Below are positions 1 to 6,606 of a stretch of DNA of 9,319 bases, piece by piece. The stretch spans positions 1-9,319 of the forward strand of contig CAJTVH010000076.1 of assembly GCA_910579745.1 (NCBI GenBank), written 5' to 3'. The position numbers and the translations under genes were made by a program. Source of the DNA: an uncultured Clostridia bacterium (GTDB lineage Bacteria; Bacillota; Clostridia; Lachnospirales; CAG-274). The notes under the pieces are model-generated. The model searched no databases. It worked only from the letters and a program-made list of their open reading frames with translations, and was not told where the DNA came from. How positions within the stretch are numbered: position 1 is the first letter of the stretch; each line of letters starts with the position of its first letter.

Positions 1-1470
1 GTCTTTGACAGAGGCTTCAATAACACAGCTTGGTCCATACGCGCATCCTGTAAATGTCACGCCGGCGTTTCCCGCTACTTTCACCTCAAAAGTGTTTCCG
101 TTATAAGCGGCGAGCCCATGAGCGGAGTCATGGCGGTAGAACATTCCCGTCTCGTCCTCAGTGTTGCTCTTAATTGTTAAAAACTCGTCGTCTGATATAA
201 ACACTGGAAGTCTTTTAATGTTAGATTGGTCTCCCTCTTTAAGTTCCGACCAGAAATCATAAACGCTGCTGTATCCAGCCGGCGGATATTTCTCAGTGGA
301 GCTGTCTGATACTTTAATCTCATAGCTCCATGGTTTCGCTAAATTTCCGCTCTCGTCGGTGTCTTTAAAATTAATTTTGATAACTCCGTCCTCAACGGCG
401 GTTTCAATATTGGCACTCGGGTCTTTAACAGAATCGGCCGTGATAGCCGCCCCATTCAAAGCCATAGAGATGGTGGCGGATAACTCCGTTGATAATACGA
501 CGTTTCCTCCCTCTGCCACGGTAATCTCCGGAGCTTTTCCCTCTTCAGTAAATTTTCCGCTGACCTCAATCTCGTTTATTTTTAAACTGAATTCTTTTCC
601 GCTGAATTTGTTGTCAACGTCAAAAGTAAACTCTTTTGGCTCTATAGTGGCCCCTGTAAAGCTTACGACAACTTTTCCGTCAGCTACTTTCGCCGTGGCG
701 CCCCCGCTTACGTCTGTAAGCATAGCGTCCGTCACGCCTGTTTTCGGAAGATTGATTTTTAAAGACGCGGTTTTTGATGTCGCCGCTAAAACTTTAGCCT
801 CAGCGTCGCCTAATGTGATAGTTGCGTCAGCCGTAACTTCCGGCGCTCCCTCTACATTTACTGAGGTTCCGTTGATTTTAAGCGAGAAGTCTCTCTTCTC
901 CCATGTTTTCTGGACTTCTCCCTCCTGAACGCCTTCCGATTTAACTTTAATTGTTGTTAAATAGCTGGCTCCCTTAACGGTTACTTTTATAACAGTCTCA
1001 GACTTTCCTCCATAAATAAAAGAGTTTTCTCCCGCTTTCTCAAAAGTCAGCTCATTCTGCCAGTAATTTGGGTCTGAGTCTTTCTCTGTTATATCCTGAA
1101 CTAAATATGTAGGCGCGGCATAAGAATTAATCGTTATTACGGATTCCCCGTTCACGGGAACGTAAAACACGGTGTTGTCATTAACCTGCGCCCATGAACT
1201 ATTGCTCACACCGTCAAATTTCCCCTGGGTGGCGTCTACCCACAACCCCGCCACTTCCTGTGAGGATCCCTCCACCTTAACACCTGAATTTACAAGGTTA
1301 TAGGTAATAGCTGATTGGGTGGTTACTGGGTTTTCCTCAAACTGAGCTATATAACTTTCAAGAGAGTCCGCCGCTTTTTCCTCAGCGAAAACAACTCCTG
1401 TAAATAAGCTTGTAAACATCAAGCTCATAGAAAGAATAAAGCTTAAATACCGTTTACTTTTTTTACTCAT
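1..1470 (-). CDS. Secreted multi-module protein, probably part of a pectin-active enzyme (partial, N-terminal 490 residues)
   Basis: The frame is open from an ATG at 1468-1470 to the left edge, so only the N-terminal 490 residues are seen. The ATG has AAAGGAGGAAGAC just upstream. Residues 1-29 form a signal peptide (basic MSKKSKR, hydrophobic core, cleavage likely after VVFA). Residues about 52-178 form a beta-rich module with GLWVDATQGKF and WAQVNDNTVFYVPVNG, a pattern I associate with accessory modules of clostridial pectate lyases and pectinesterases. Residues about 190-285 and 292-389 are two diverged copies of a roughly 100-residue beta unit, each beginning FSLKIN. From about 395 another sugar-binding-like module begins (YDFWSEL, FYRHDSAHGLAAYNGN, VKVAGNAGVTF) and runs off the window. 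No catalytic domain is visible, so the activity is unknown; a PL1, PL9 or CE8 domain further on is inference. Secretion is clear, the pectin link is moderate. Confidence 0.8.
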   Translation of the reverse strand, partial: MSKKSKRYLSFILSMSLMFTSLFTGVVFAEEKAADSLESYIAQFEENPVTTQSAITYNLVNSGVKVEGSSQEVAGLWVDATQGKFDGVSNSSWAQVNDNTVFYVPVNGESVITINSYAAPTYLVQDITEKDSDPNYWQNELTFEKAGENSFIYGGKSETVIKVTVKGASYLTTIKVKSEGVQEGEVQKTWEKRDFSLKINGTSVNVEGAPEVTADATITLGDAEAKVLAATSKTASLKINLPKTGVTDAMLTDVSGGATAKVADGKVVVSFTGATIEPKEFTFDVDNKFSGKEFSLKINEIEVSGKFTEEGKAPEITVAEGGNVVLSTELSATISMALNGAAITADSVKDPSANIETAVEDGVIKINFKDTDESGNLAKPWSYEIKVSDSSTEKYPPAGYSSVYDFWSELKEGDQSNIKRLPVFISDDEFLTIKSNTEDETGMFYRHDSAHGLAAYNGNTFEVKVAGNAGVTFTGCAYGPSCVIEASVKD

Positions 1471-1477
1471 TTAGTCT

Positions 1478-1485
1478 TCCTCCTT
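1478..1485 (-). promoter_or_regulatory. Ribosome binding site of the multi-module secreted protein
   Basis: On the minus strand AAGGAGGA lies 7 bases before the ATG at 1468-1470. It is a near-perfect Shine-Dalgarno match and fixes the start of this partial gene. Confidence 0.85.
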
Positions 1486-1576
1486 TTATAAGTCCCTTTA
1501 AAAATAATTACGTTTAGACAGATAAATTACGTGTGCCTGTTTTTAAACAAAGTAAAATTATCCGCTAACTATATTA

Positions 1577-1605
1577 ATTTTACATTAAAAATAATTAATT
1601 GTCAA
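1577..1605 (-). promoter_or_regulatory. Sigma-A type promoter of the multi-module secreted protein
   Basis: Minus strand: a perfect -35 TTGACA (1600-1605), a 17-base spacer, and -10 TAAAAT (1577-1582, five of six consensus). Transcription would start near 1570, giving a leader of about 100 bases. The leader carries a weak inverted repeat (GTTT..ACAG and CTGT..AAAC) and no riboswitch I recognise. Confidence 0.75.
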
Positions 1606-1850
1606 TAATCTGGCCCCTTTTTTTTGTATTATTTTTTTTAAGATTTAATATAAAACATAAAAAACACCCTTTGAAAAATGTGCATTTTGTACAACGAACT
1701 TCTTTCAAAGCCCTGTAATTACGTCAGCTTCATAATAAAAAAATATTCTTCAAATTATGAGCGCTTTCGCTTCCCTAAAATCTGATAATAACAAATCACT
1801 CCGAAAATCTCAAGTAAAACATTTTTTGTTTACTCATCTCTAATGTATAT
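1606..1850. other. AT-rich gap with no intact gene
   Basis: This stretch lies between the promoter of the secreted multi-module gene and the family-A element. It has poly-T and poly-A runs, a weak inverted repeat (CTTTGAAA at 1669-1676 with TTTCAAAG at 1703-1710), and frames broken by many stops. Part may be decayed remains of the ATPase gene interrupted at 1851-2004, but I cannot recognise conserved sequence beyond the first few codons next to the element. Confidence 0.4.
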
Positions 1851-2004
1851 TATAGTCAAACAACTTGAAAACAAGCGAAATGAGGCGGACTGAAAATTAT
1901 TTTCACAAGTCGGCGCATAGAGACGGACTGTGCCAGCCGGCGGCAATGATGTAAAAAGTATTTTAAACCGCTGATCTTGTTTATTTTTAAGTTGATTGAC
2001 TATA
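1851..2004 (+). mobile_element. Miniature inverted-repeat element, family A, copy 1
   Basis: A 154-base element bounded by inverted ends: left TATAGTCAAACAACTTGAAA, and the reverse complement of the right end TATAGTCAATCAACTTAAAA, 19 of the first 21 bases matching. The same ends and several internal blocks (GAAAATTATTTTCACAAG, and TTTTAAACCGCTGA near the right end) recur at 8245-8409 in opposite orientation. It has no coding capacity. Flanking and terminal TA bases fit a TA target duplication, as for elements moved by IS630/Tc1/mariner-type transposases; that assignment is inference. An internal hairpin (GGCGCA 1912-1917 with TGTGCC 1929-1934) may form in RNA. Confidence 0.85.
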
Positions 2005-2088
2005 ATCCGCTTTTTGTTATTAGATTAGCATAAATCTTTAATAAGACTGTTTTTCCCGTCTCTCTTGGACCTACGGTAAAATTTCAAA
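2005..2088 (-). pseudogene. Remnant of a P-loop ATPase gene, cut by the family-A element
   Basis: Reading the minus strand from about 2085, a short frame between two stops encodes FTVGPRETGKTVLLK followed by IYANLITKSG. It contains a Walker A motif (G-P-R-E-T-G-K-T) in a setting like the VGPRxxGKTxLLK of AAA_14/DUF4143-type ATPases. The frame meets a TAG inside the terminal repeat of the element at 1851-2004. Upstream the frame is closed by TGA, so no start or N-terminus survives. If the element is removed leaving one TA, the frame continues as GLIYIRDE before a stop at the far side, consistent with the beta strand that follows a P-loop helix. The fragment is only about 26 codons, so a chance match is possible. 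Confidence 0.5.
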
Positions 2089-2306
2089 AAATGTCTATAT
2101 AATGAAATTTTTATCTTTACGTTTTTTGTTTTTAAGGAAATACCGCACAATTCAAAAATAAAAATAATTTTTTAGAAAAATTGGAGTGTTAGTGTTATTT
2201 TTCTTGAAAAATGACACGATAACGGAAATTTTAAATTTGAAAAATTATTTTTATTTTCCTTTGCGCGGTGTTTCCTTAATTCCTTCTTCCCAAAGCCCAC
2301 AAACGC
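2089..2306. other. AT-rich spacer with no gene seen
   Basis: This is the 3' side of the coiled-coil gene. It contains a near-perfect inverted repeat (GTGTTATTTTTC 2192-2203, GAAAAATGACAC 2206-2217) but with no T-run after it on the minus strand, so it is a weak terminator candidate. Otherwise it has homopolymeric A/T runs only. Confidence 0.4.
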
Positions 2307-2951
2307 TTACGGCTTGCATACCTTGCATGGAGAGTATCCCTGAGCCTCAGCCTTGCTTTTTGAGATGCTTATTTTGCTCTTTCTCAAATACCTGCATCCC
2401 CCTGTGTGATACCTGTCACCCGTATTTGTTATATAAACGGTGTAAGACTTGTCCGTCTCAGACAAAGAGCTTGTGTTTCCAGTGTTTCCGCTGGCGTTTG
2501 AGCTTGCGTTATTTGAGCCCGCGGTCTTTGATCCTGAGGAGTTTTCCGCCGGCACGGTACTTTGCGCCTTTTCTTTCAGTGAGGCGTTTTCAGAGGAAAC
2601 TTTGTCATAGTCCGTCTTTAAAGAATTATATTTCTCCTCAAGCTCCTTATACGTATCCTTATATTTGGTAAGCTCGTCAATCCTCTCATTAAACTTTGAC
2701 GCGTTTTCCTCATATTCGCTGACCTTCCCCAAAAGTTCGGCGTTCTCGCTCTCAAGAGATGACTTCTCATCCTTTAAAGAAGCTATACTCGTCTCAAATT
2801 CCTTTGCCTGCCGCTGATACTCAGCTATTTCCGTCTGTCCACCCTCCGAGTTTATAAGCCCCGCCGTAAGAGCTATAATAACAATCGCCATAGCAAGCGT
2901 GGTTATCGACCATGCTTTATTTTTTAAAAAAAATTTTTTTACATTCTCCAA
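2307..2951 (-). CDS. Membrane-anchored coiled-coil protein with C-terminal Cys/His metal-binding domain
   Basis: 214 residues from a TTG start at 2949-2951, chosen because AAAAGGAGAG stands just upstream and no in-frame ATG precedes the membrane helix. Residues 14-33 are a single hydrophobic helix after a basic N-terminus (KKFFLKNKAW), so the rest should lie outside the membrane. Residues about 40-130 are a long heptad-like coiled coil rich in E, K and L. Residues 131-168 are a Ser/Asn/Gly/Thr linker. Residues 169-214 form a compact domain: VYITNTGDRYHTGGCRYL, then GYSPCKVCKP, with H182, C186, C209 and C212 as probable zinc ligands. This tail resembles Ada-like small metal-binding domains found at the ends of many Bacillota envelope and nuclease proteins. 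Its partner is unknown. It has its own promoter and is not co-transcribed with the pectate lyase upstream of it. Confidence 0.85.
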   Translation of the reverse strand: MENVKKFFLKNKAWSITTLAMAIVIIALTAGLINSEGGQTEIAEYQRQAKEFETSIASLKDEKSSLESENAELLGKVSEYEENASKFNERIDELTKYKDTYKELEEKYNSLKTDYDKVSSENASLKEKAQSTVPAENSSGSKTAGSNNASSNASGNTGNTSSLSETDKSYTVYITNTGDRYHTGGCRYLRKSKISISKSKAEAQGYSPCKVCKP

Positions 2952-2956
2952 AGCAA

Positions 2957-2966
2957 TCTCTCCTTT
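2957..2966 (-). promoter_or_regulatory. Ribosome binding site that decides the TTG start
   Basis: Minus strand AAAAGGAGAG followed by a short spacer and TTG GAG AAT. The only nearby ATG (GAGAATGTA) is out of frame, so this site supports TTG as the initiator of the coiled-coil protein. Confidence 0.7.
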
Positions 2967-3004
2967 TGTTAATTTTGTTAATATAAATACTTACTTATAA
3001 GTAT

Positions 3005-3033
3005 ATAATATCCATTTTATTACAAAAAGTCAA
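3005..3033 (-). promoter_or_regulatory. Sigma-A type promoter of the coiled-coil protein
   Basis: Minus strand: -35 TTGACT (3028-3033), 17-base spacer, -10 TATTAT (3005-3010), each one base off consensus. It lies about 55 bases before the TTG start and just after the terminator of the preceding gene, so the gene is an independent unit. Confidence 0.7.
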
Positions 3034-3058
3034 CGATTGCTTTGCCATTTATTGTAAA

Positions 3059-3105
3059 AAAAATCCCTTGTGATAAACATTATCTGTTTACCACAAGGGA
3101 TTTTT
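3059..3105 (-). terminator. Rho-independent terminator of the pectate lyase gene
   Basis: Arms 3059-3078 and 3086-3105 pair with a single A-C mismatch: AATCCCTTGTG and CACAAGGGATT outside, TAAAC and GTTTA inside, with a 7-base loop. On the minus strand the stem is followed by eight T residues, and it begins about 60 bases after the pectate lyase stop codon. Confidence 0.9.
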
Positions 3106-3165
3106 ATATCATTCTTTATTAGATCTCTTTTGAAACTTCACCATAGTTACATCATTTAGAAAAAA

Positions 3166-6100
3166 CTATTCATAGCTTGTTACAAGCCATTCCTCGTTCC
3201 AGTTTTTCATAACGCCCGCTCCCGTAAACGGTACAACCTCGTCCAAAAGATTCTCCGGGCTGATTAATGAGTAATCATAGTTAAGCTCGCCGTTCTTAAT
3301 ATATTCAGGTGAACCGCTTTCATTCCATGAGAACGGCCCTATATTCTCGGTATATTTGCCATACGGTTTAAATCCGGGCAGTCCGTCCTCGCTTCCCGCG
3401 CTTTTATAGTCATACTGCCACTTTGTGAAATCTTTTTTGTCGTGAAGCTGATATTTGATATTATTGGCGATAAGCTTTCCGGCGTACCCTCTGTCCTGCT
3501 CAAATCTCATAGGGTCGCTCACGTCGAGCATATATAAGTTCTCCGCTTTTAACGCTCCATCGCAAGTGGATAAAAGCGCTTGATTAGTAACGCCGAAATG
3601 GAAATACTCTAAAGACGCTGAATAACTTTTCTCTGATTTTGTTTTATAAATTCCCGAACTGTCTATAACAGTGTTGAATACGTGAGCGTTGCCGCCTCTG
3701 AGTCTCGGTATCCTGTCCTGAATTTCCTTATAATAACAGTTTGCTATGGTAATTGAGAGTTTATCCATATTGGCCTCTGAATTGCCCGCTCCGATAAGAT
3801 GCGCTTTCTTCTGGGGTGCTTCCACCTTTATAATTTCCTCCGGTGTATATCCTTTGTCCTTTCTCAGATGATAATATAAAGGATAAGTTTTCGTACCCGC
3901 CGTGAGGTCGTTCTGATAAGCTTCCTCAAGCTGTTCAATCTGCCTTCTTACCCAACTTCCCTCCGACATATCGTCGCCTTGAATTTTACACCATGACACG
4001 ACAATATTGTTTGAGGCGTTTTTAACGTCTAAAATGCCGTCGTAAGCTTTGTTAAACGTACAGTGGTCTACCCACACATTGGAACTTCCCTCTGTCTGAC
4101 CGTCCTTTTTCTTAAATGTCATATAGTCCCAGTCGTTTCTGTCATATGCCCCCGGTTCCGCTTCCGGCTTGCCGTCACTGCCTAAAATCAGCTCTTTGTT
4201 GTCGTCGATGGAGCCTTCGTCCCATTCCCATATCTCGTCAAACTCAAGGTTTCTTATTATAATATTTTTGACGCTCGAGAAATTAAAACAGCCGTGTTTA
4301 ATTTTAGCTCCGTTTTTAGAGTAAATCGTTAGATTTTGTATATTGTCAAAATTTATTTTGCTTATTCCCGTTTCTTTTAAAATGTCGTTGTTAAGGGCCT
4401 GGACTCCCTGGCTTTGAATTAATTTAAAAGTATGGTCTGGATGCGCCTTTTTAATCTCGTTTATTCCTAAATTCAAATCGCTTGTAATCTCAATCACTTT
4501 AACGTTTGACTTTCCGCTTTGAATAGCGTAAAGCACCGTGTCAAGCTCCTTGGCGTTTGATACTTTGGCATAGCTTGGGCTTGACTCCGAAACAGAACCG
4601 CCGCCCGTAATCTTGCCCGCCCCAAAGCCTGACAAAGAGAATTTTGAGTATGAGCTGAACACGTCTACCGAGTAAATTAAAATGTTCTGGCTTAAATCCT
4701 TAGCGTAAATGTAAACGTCACCCTCACCGTTATTATAATTAAAAGCGTAGTAAGAAATGCCGTCAGCTAAAATAGGCTGTTCCATAAGGCCTCCGCCGTT
4801 ATCCTCAATAACGAGGGTTCCCCCGCCTTTAGCGGCTATTTTAATAATACACGTCCCCGGAACTTTTATATTTAAAGCGCCGGCGTTTACACTTCCGTTT
4901 GACGTAAGCGAGAGCGCCTTTTTATACTCGGTTCCATTATATACCTCGTTTACGTCTGTCACAATAACTTTGTTTTGGGGATTCGCCAATACATTAATAT
5001 TTCCGACGGTCGTGTTCTCAGAAATCTCGCCGGCGTTAGCGTCGCCTAAATCAAGGGAATAATCTGGGGCTTTTGTCTCTGTGACACTCTCCGTCGTATT
5101 CTCTGTCACATTTTCGGTCGTGGTCTCCGTCGTGGTCTCCTCGCTTCCTCCTGAGCCTCCCGTCGCCCATACCTCAATCTTATAAATACTTATTCCGCTG
5201 TTTCTTGAGTATAAATATAAAGTTTTCTCAGAATCCGTCTCATAAGTATACTCGCCTAAATCCGCCGTCGAGCCAAACTCTTGAGTCGATAAAGGCACTC
5301 CCCCGCCGTCGCTTAAAGCAAGCGCTCTAGCTGGCGTTCCGCCCTTTCCTATAACTTTTATAAGTACGTTTTGATTTACTTTAAATGAAATACTCCTGTA
5401 ACTTTCAGAACCTGTTCCTCTAAGGTCTATCCTTTTCGAGAAACTTTCCCCGCCGTAAGATACTTTATTGTCTGAAATCATCACAGACTTATCAGCCGTC
5501 GCCTTAATCGTGAAATCCCCCGTTACATAATCCGCTGTAAAAGTGGTGTTCTCCTTAAAATCGTCGCCTTTAATCTCTAATATTAAACGCGGTTCAGATT
5601 CCGTCGTACTTTCTGTCACACCCTCGGTCACACTTTCGGTCTCATTTACATTAATTGTCGTGGTCTCGGTTGTTTCCTCTCCCTCGTCCGCTTTCTTCGT
5701 CGTGGTCTCGGTTGTTTCCTCTCCCTCGTCCGCTTTCTTCGTCGTGGTTTCGGTCGTTTCTTCTCCCTCGTCTGTCTTCTTCGTCGTGGTCTCAGTCGTT
5801 TCTTCTCCCTCGTCCGCTTTCTTCGTCGTGGTTTCGGTCGTTTCTTCTCCCTCATCCGCTTTCTTCGTTGTGGTTTCGGTTAGGCTTTCTGTTTTTCTTT
5901 CCGTCGTGTCCTCATCGTCTCCGGTATAAGGAATAAAAACAAAAGAATTATCAAGTACTTTCGCCAAAATAGCGGCGGCGTCTTTAACCTCGACATTCTT
6001 TGTTCCCGTAACTCTGGCAAGATTGATCTGTTCATCTGACAACTCGACTCTTCCAAGCACCCATTCCAAAACGAGAGCGGCGTCCTCGGCGGTAATTTGC

Positions 6101-6258
6101 CCGTCCATACTAACGTCGCCTAAAACATTCTCGTCTGTTTGGCTTTCACCTGTTTTTAGCCTTTCCTCAGCGAAAGACGGAAAAACAGACAATATCACTA
6201 AACCCGTACAAATCAATAAAGCTAAAATTTTTTTAGTATTTTTTCCTTTGATTTTCAT
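3166..6258 (-). CDS. Secreted family-1 pectate lyase with N-terminal dockerin-type domain and two accessory beta-modules
   Basis: 1030 residues. It should cleave polygalacturonate by beta-elimination outside the cell. Order: signal peptide 1-30 (cleavage after PSFA); dockerin-type domain about 46-105; Thr/Glu linker 118-222 including five 14-residue repeats; beta-module about 225-365 (SESYRSISFKV, TLYLYSRNSGISIYKIEVW); linker 367-397; related module about 398-534; parallel beta-helix PL1 domain about 540-960. PL1 hallmarks: VWVDHCTF (D731, H732), YDGILDV with acidic residues D740 and D744 typical of the Ca-binding region, and RIPRLRGGNAHV, where R849 matches the catalytic Arg and R854 the second substrate Arg of the RxPxxR motif. 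The first dockerin loop (DVSMDGQITAED) is canonical; the second is degenerate. There is no S-layer or sortase signal at the C-terminus. It is transcribed alone from a near-consensus promoter. PL1 assignment is firm; pectate rather than pectin preference is inferred from the motifs. Confidence 0.93.
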   Translation of the reverse strand: MKIKGKNTKKILALLICTGLVILSVFPSFAEERLKTGESQTDENVLGDVSMDGQITAEDAALVLEWVLGRVELSDEQINLARVTGTKNVEVKDAAAILAKVLDNSFVFIPYTGDDEDTTERKTESLTETTTKKADEGEETTETTTKKADEGEETTETTTKKTDEGEETTETTTKKADEGEETTETTTKKADEGEETTETTTINVNETESVTEGVTESTTESEPRLILEIKGDDFKENTTFTADYVTGDFTIKATADKSVMISDNKVSYGGESFSKRIDLRGTGSESYRSISFKVNQNVLIKVIGKGGTPARALALSDGGGVPLSTQEFGSTADLGEYTYETDSEKTLYLYSRNSGISIYKIEVWATGGSGGSEETTTETTTENVTENTTESVTETKAPDYSLDLGDANAGEISENTTVGNINVLANPQNKVIVTDVNEVYNGTEYKKALSLTSNGSVNAGALNIKVPGTCIIKIAAKGGGTLVIEDNGGGLMEQPILADGISYYAFNYNNGEGDVYIYAKDLSQNILIYSVDVFSSYSKFSLSGFGAGKITGGGSVSESSPSYAKVSNAKELDTVLYAIQSGKSNVKVIEITSDLNLGINEIKKAHPDHTFKLIQSQGVQALNNDILKETGISKINFDNIQNLTIYSKNGAKIKHGCFNFSSVKNIIIRNLEFDEIWEWDEGSIDDNKELILGSDGKPEAEPGAYDRNDWDYMTFKKKDGQTEGSSNVWVDHCTFNKAYDGILDVKNASNNIVVSWCKIQGDDMSEGSWVRRQIEQLEEAYQNDLTAGTKTYPLYYHLRKDKGYTPEEIIKVEAPQKKAHLIGAGNSEANMDKLSITIANCYYKEIQDRIPRLRGGNAHVFNTVIDSSGIYKTKSEKSYSASLEYFHFGVTNQALLSTCDGALKAENLYMLDVSDPMRFEQDRGYAGKLIANNIKYQLHDKKDFTKWQYDYKSAGSEDGLPGFKPYGKYTENIGPFSWNESGSPEYIKNGELNYDYSLISPENLLDEVVPFTGAGVMKNWNEEWLVTSYE
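5657..5880 (-). repeat. 42-base in-frame tandem repeat in the pectate lyase linker
   Basis: Five full units plus a partial one, each 42 bases, encode the 14-residue unit ETTTKKADEGEETT; one copy has TDE for ADE. Units differ by silent C/T changes. Because the unit is a multiple of three, gain or loss by slippage changes linker length without breaking the frame. The repeat also creates long spurious open frames on both strands. Confidence 0.95.
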
Positions 6259-6267
6259 CGCTCATTT

Positions 6268-6273
6268 TCCTTT
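6268..6273 (-). promoter_or_regulatory. Ribosome binding site of the pectate lyase
   Basis: Minus strand AAAGGA, 9 bases before the ATG at 6256-6258, in the context GAAAGGAAAATGAGCG. It supports this start, which is followed directly by a signal peptide. Confidence 0.7.
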
Positions 6274-6359
6274 CATTTGCTTTTTATGCTAATCTCATTT
6301 AAAAAATTTGTTTGTTTTCAAATTAACCGGCTATATGTGAACATTTCCCAGTTTATCAC

Positions 6360-6388
6360 ATTATACCATAAATCACTTTTATTTTCAA
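6360..6388 (-). promoter_or_regulatory. Near-consensus sigma-A promoter of the pectate lyase
   Basis: Minus strand: -35 TTGAAA (6383-6388), 17-base spacer, perfect -10 TATAAT (6360-6365) preceded by TGG, an extended -10. The predicted leader is about 95 bases. The inner edge of a family-B element lies only about 18 bases upstream of the -35 box. Confidence 0.85.
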
Positions 6389-6406
6389 GAAAAAAATATT
6401 CTCCTA

Positions 6407-6566
6407 TGGCGTATCTGAAAACTATCATAGGCTATCAGTTATATATGCGAAGTATACAAAAAATTATTAAAAAATAAACGAAAATGGTTCAATTAAACAG
6501 AAAAACCTTTCTGTTTCTTTTTATTTTTTATAATTTTTTGTGCGTATTTTAGTTTTCAGATACGCT
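6407..6566 (+). mobile_element. Miniature inverted-repeat element, family B, copy 1
   Basis: A 160-base element with inverted ends sharing GCGTATCTGAAAACTA, flanked on both sides by CTA (6404-6406 and 6567-6569), or TA if the element is read one base longer. Most of its length is one imperfect palindrome: CAAAAAATTAT and AAAAAATAAA on the left are mirrored by TTTTATTTTTT and ATAATTTTTTG on the right, around a central hairpin AAACAGAAA-AACC-TTTCTGTTT. A second copy lies at 8074-8235 in the same orientation, about 85% identical by eye. It has no coding capacity. The ends and CTA/TA target resemble IS5-group insertion sites, which is inference. It occupies most of the gap between the carboxypeptidase gene and the pectate lyase promoter. 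Confidence 0.85.
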
Positions 6567-6606
6567 CTAATTAAAAATATTTAGCATTTAGATCCTGCCC
6601 TTTTAA

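Noticed and set aside
359..928. 189-codon plus-strand open frame
   Set aside because: It lies wholly opposite the signal-peptide-bearing secreted gene at 1-1470 and its product is low-complexity Ser/Val/Thr sequence with no recognisable domain.
1600..1725. Minus-strand frame reading LKEVRCTKCTFFKGCFLCF, like a small zinc ribbon
   Set aside because: It has no credible start or ribosome site, the C-terminal part is poly-Lys/Asn, and it overlaps the promoter of the secreted gene; probably chance.
2192..2217. Inverted repeat as terminator of the coiled-coil gene
   Set aside because: The arms match 11 of 12, but the stem is AT-rich with a two-base loop and no T-run on the minus strand.
2186..2671. 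161-codon plus-strand open frame
   Set aside because: Mostly antisense to the coiled-coil gene, which has a promoter, ribosome site and clear domains; the translated sequence resembles nothing.
5543..5936. Several open frames on both strands across the tandem repeat
   Set aside because: They arise from the 42-base repeat read in other frames and give only repetitive Ser/Val/Phe or Arg/Lys/Pro strings.
6277..6477. 66-codon plus-strand open frame
   Set aside because: It runs antisense through the pectate lyase promoter into the family-B element, with no ribosome site or family resemblance.
6360..6606. Possible CRISPR array or IS element suggested by the repeats
   Set aside because: There are only single copies with terminal inverted repeats, no spacer periodicity and no transposase; a miniature element explains it.
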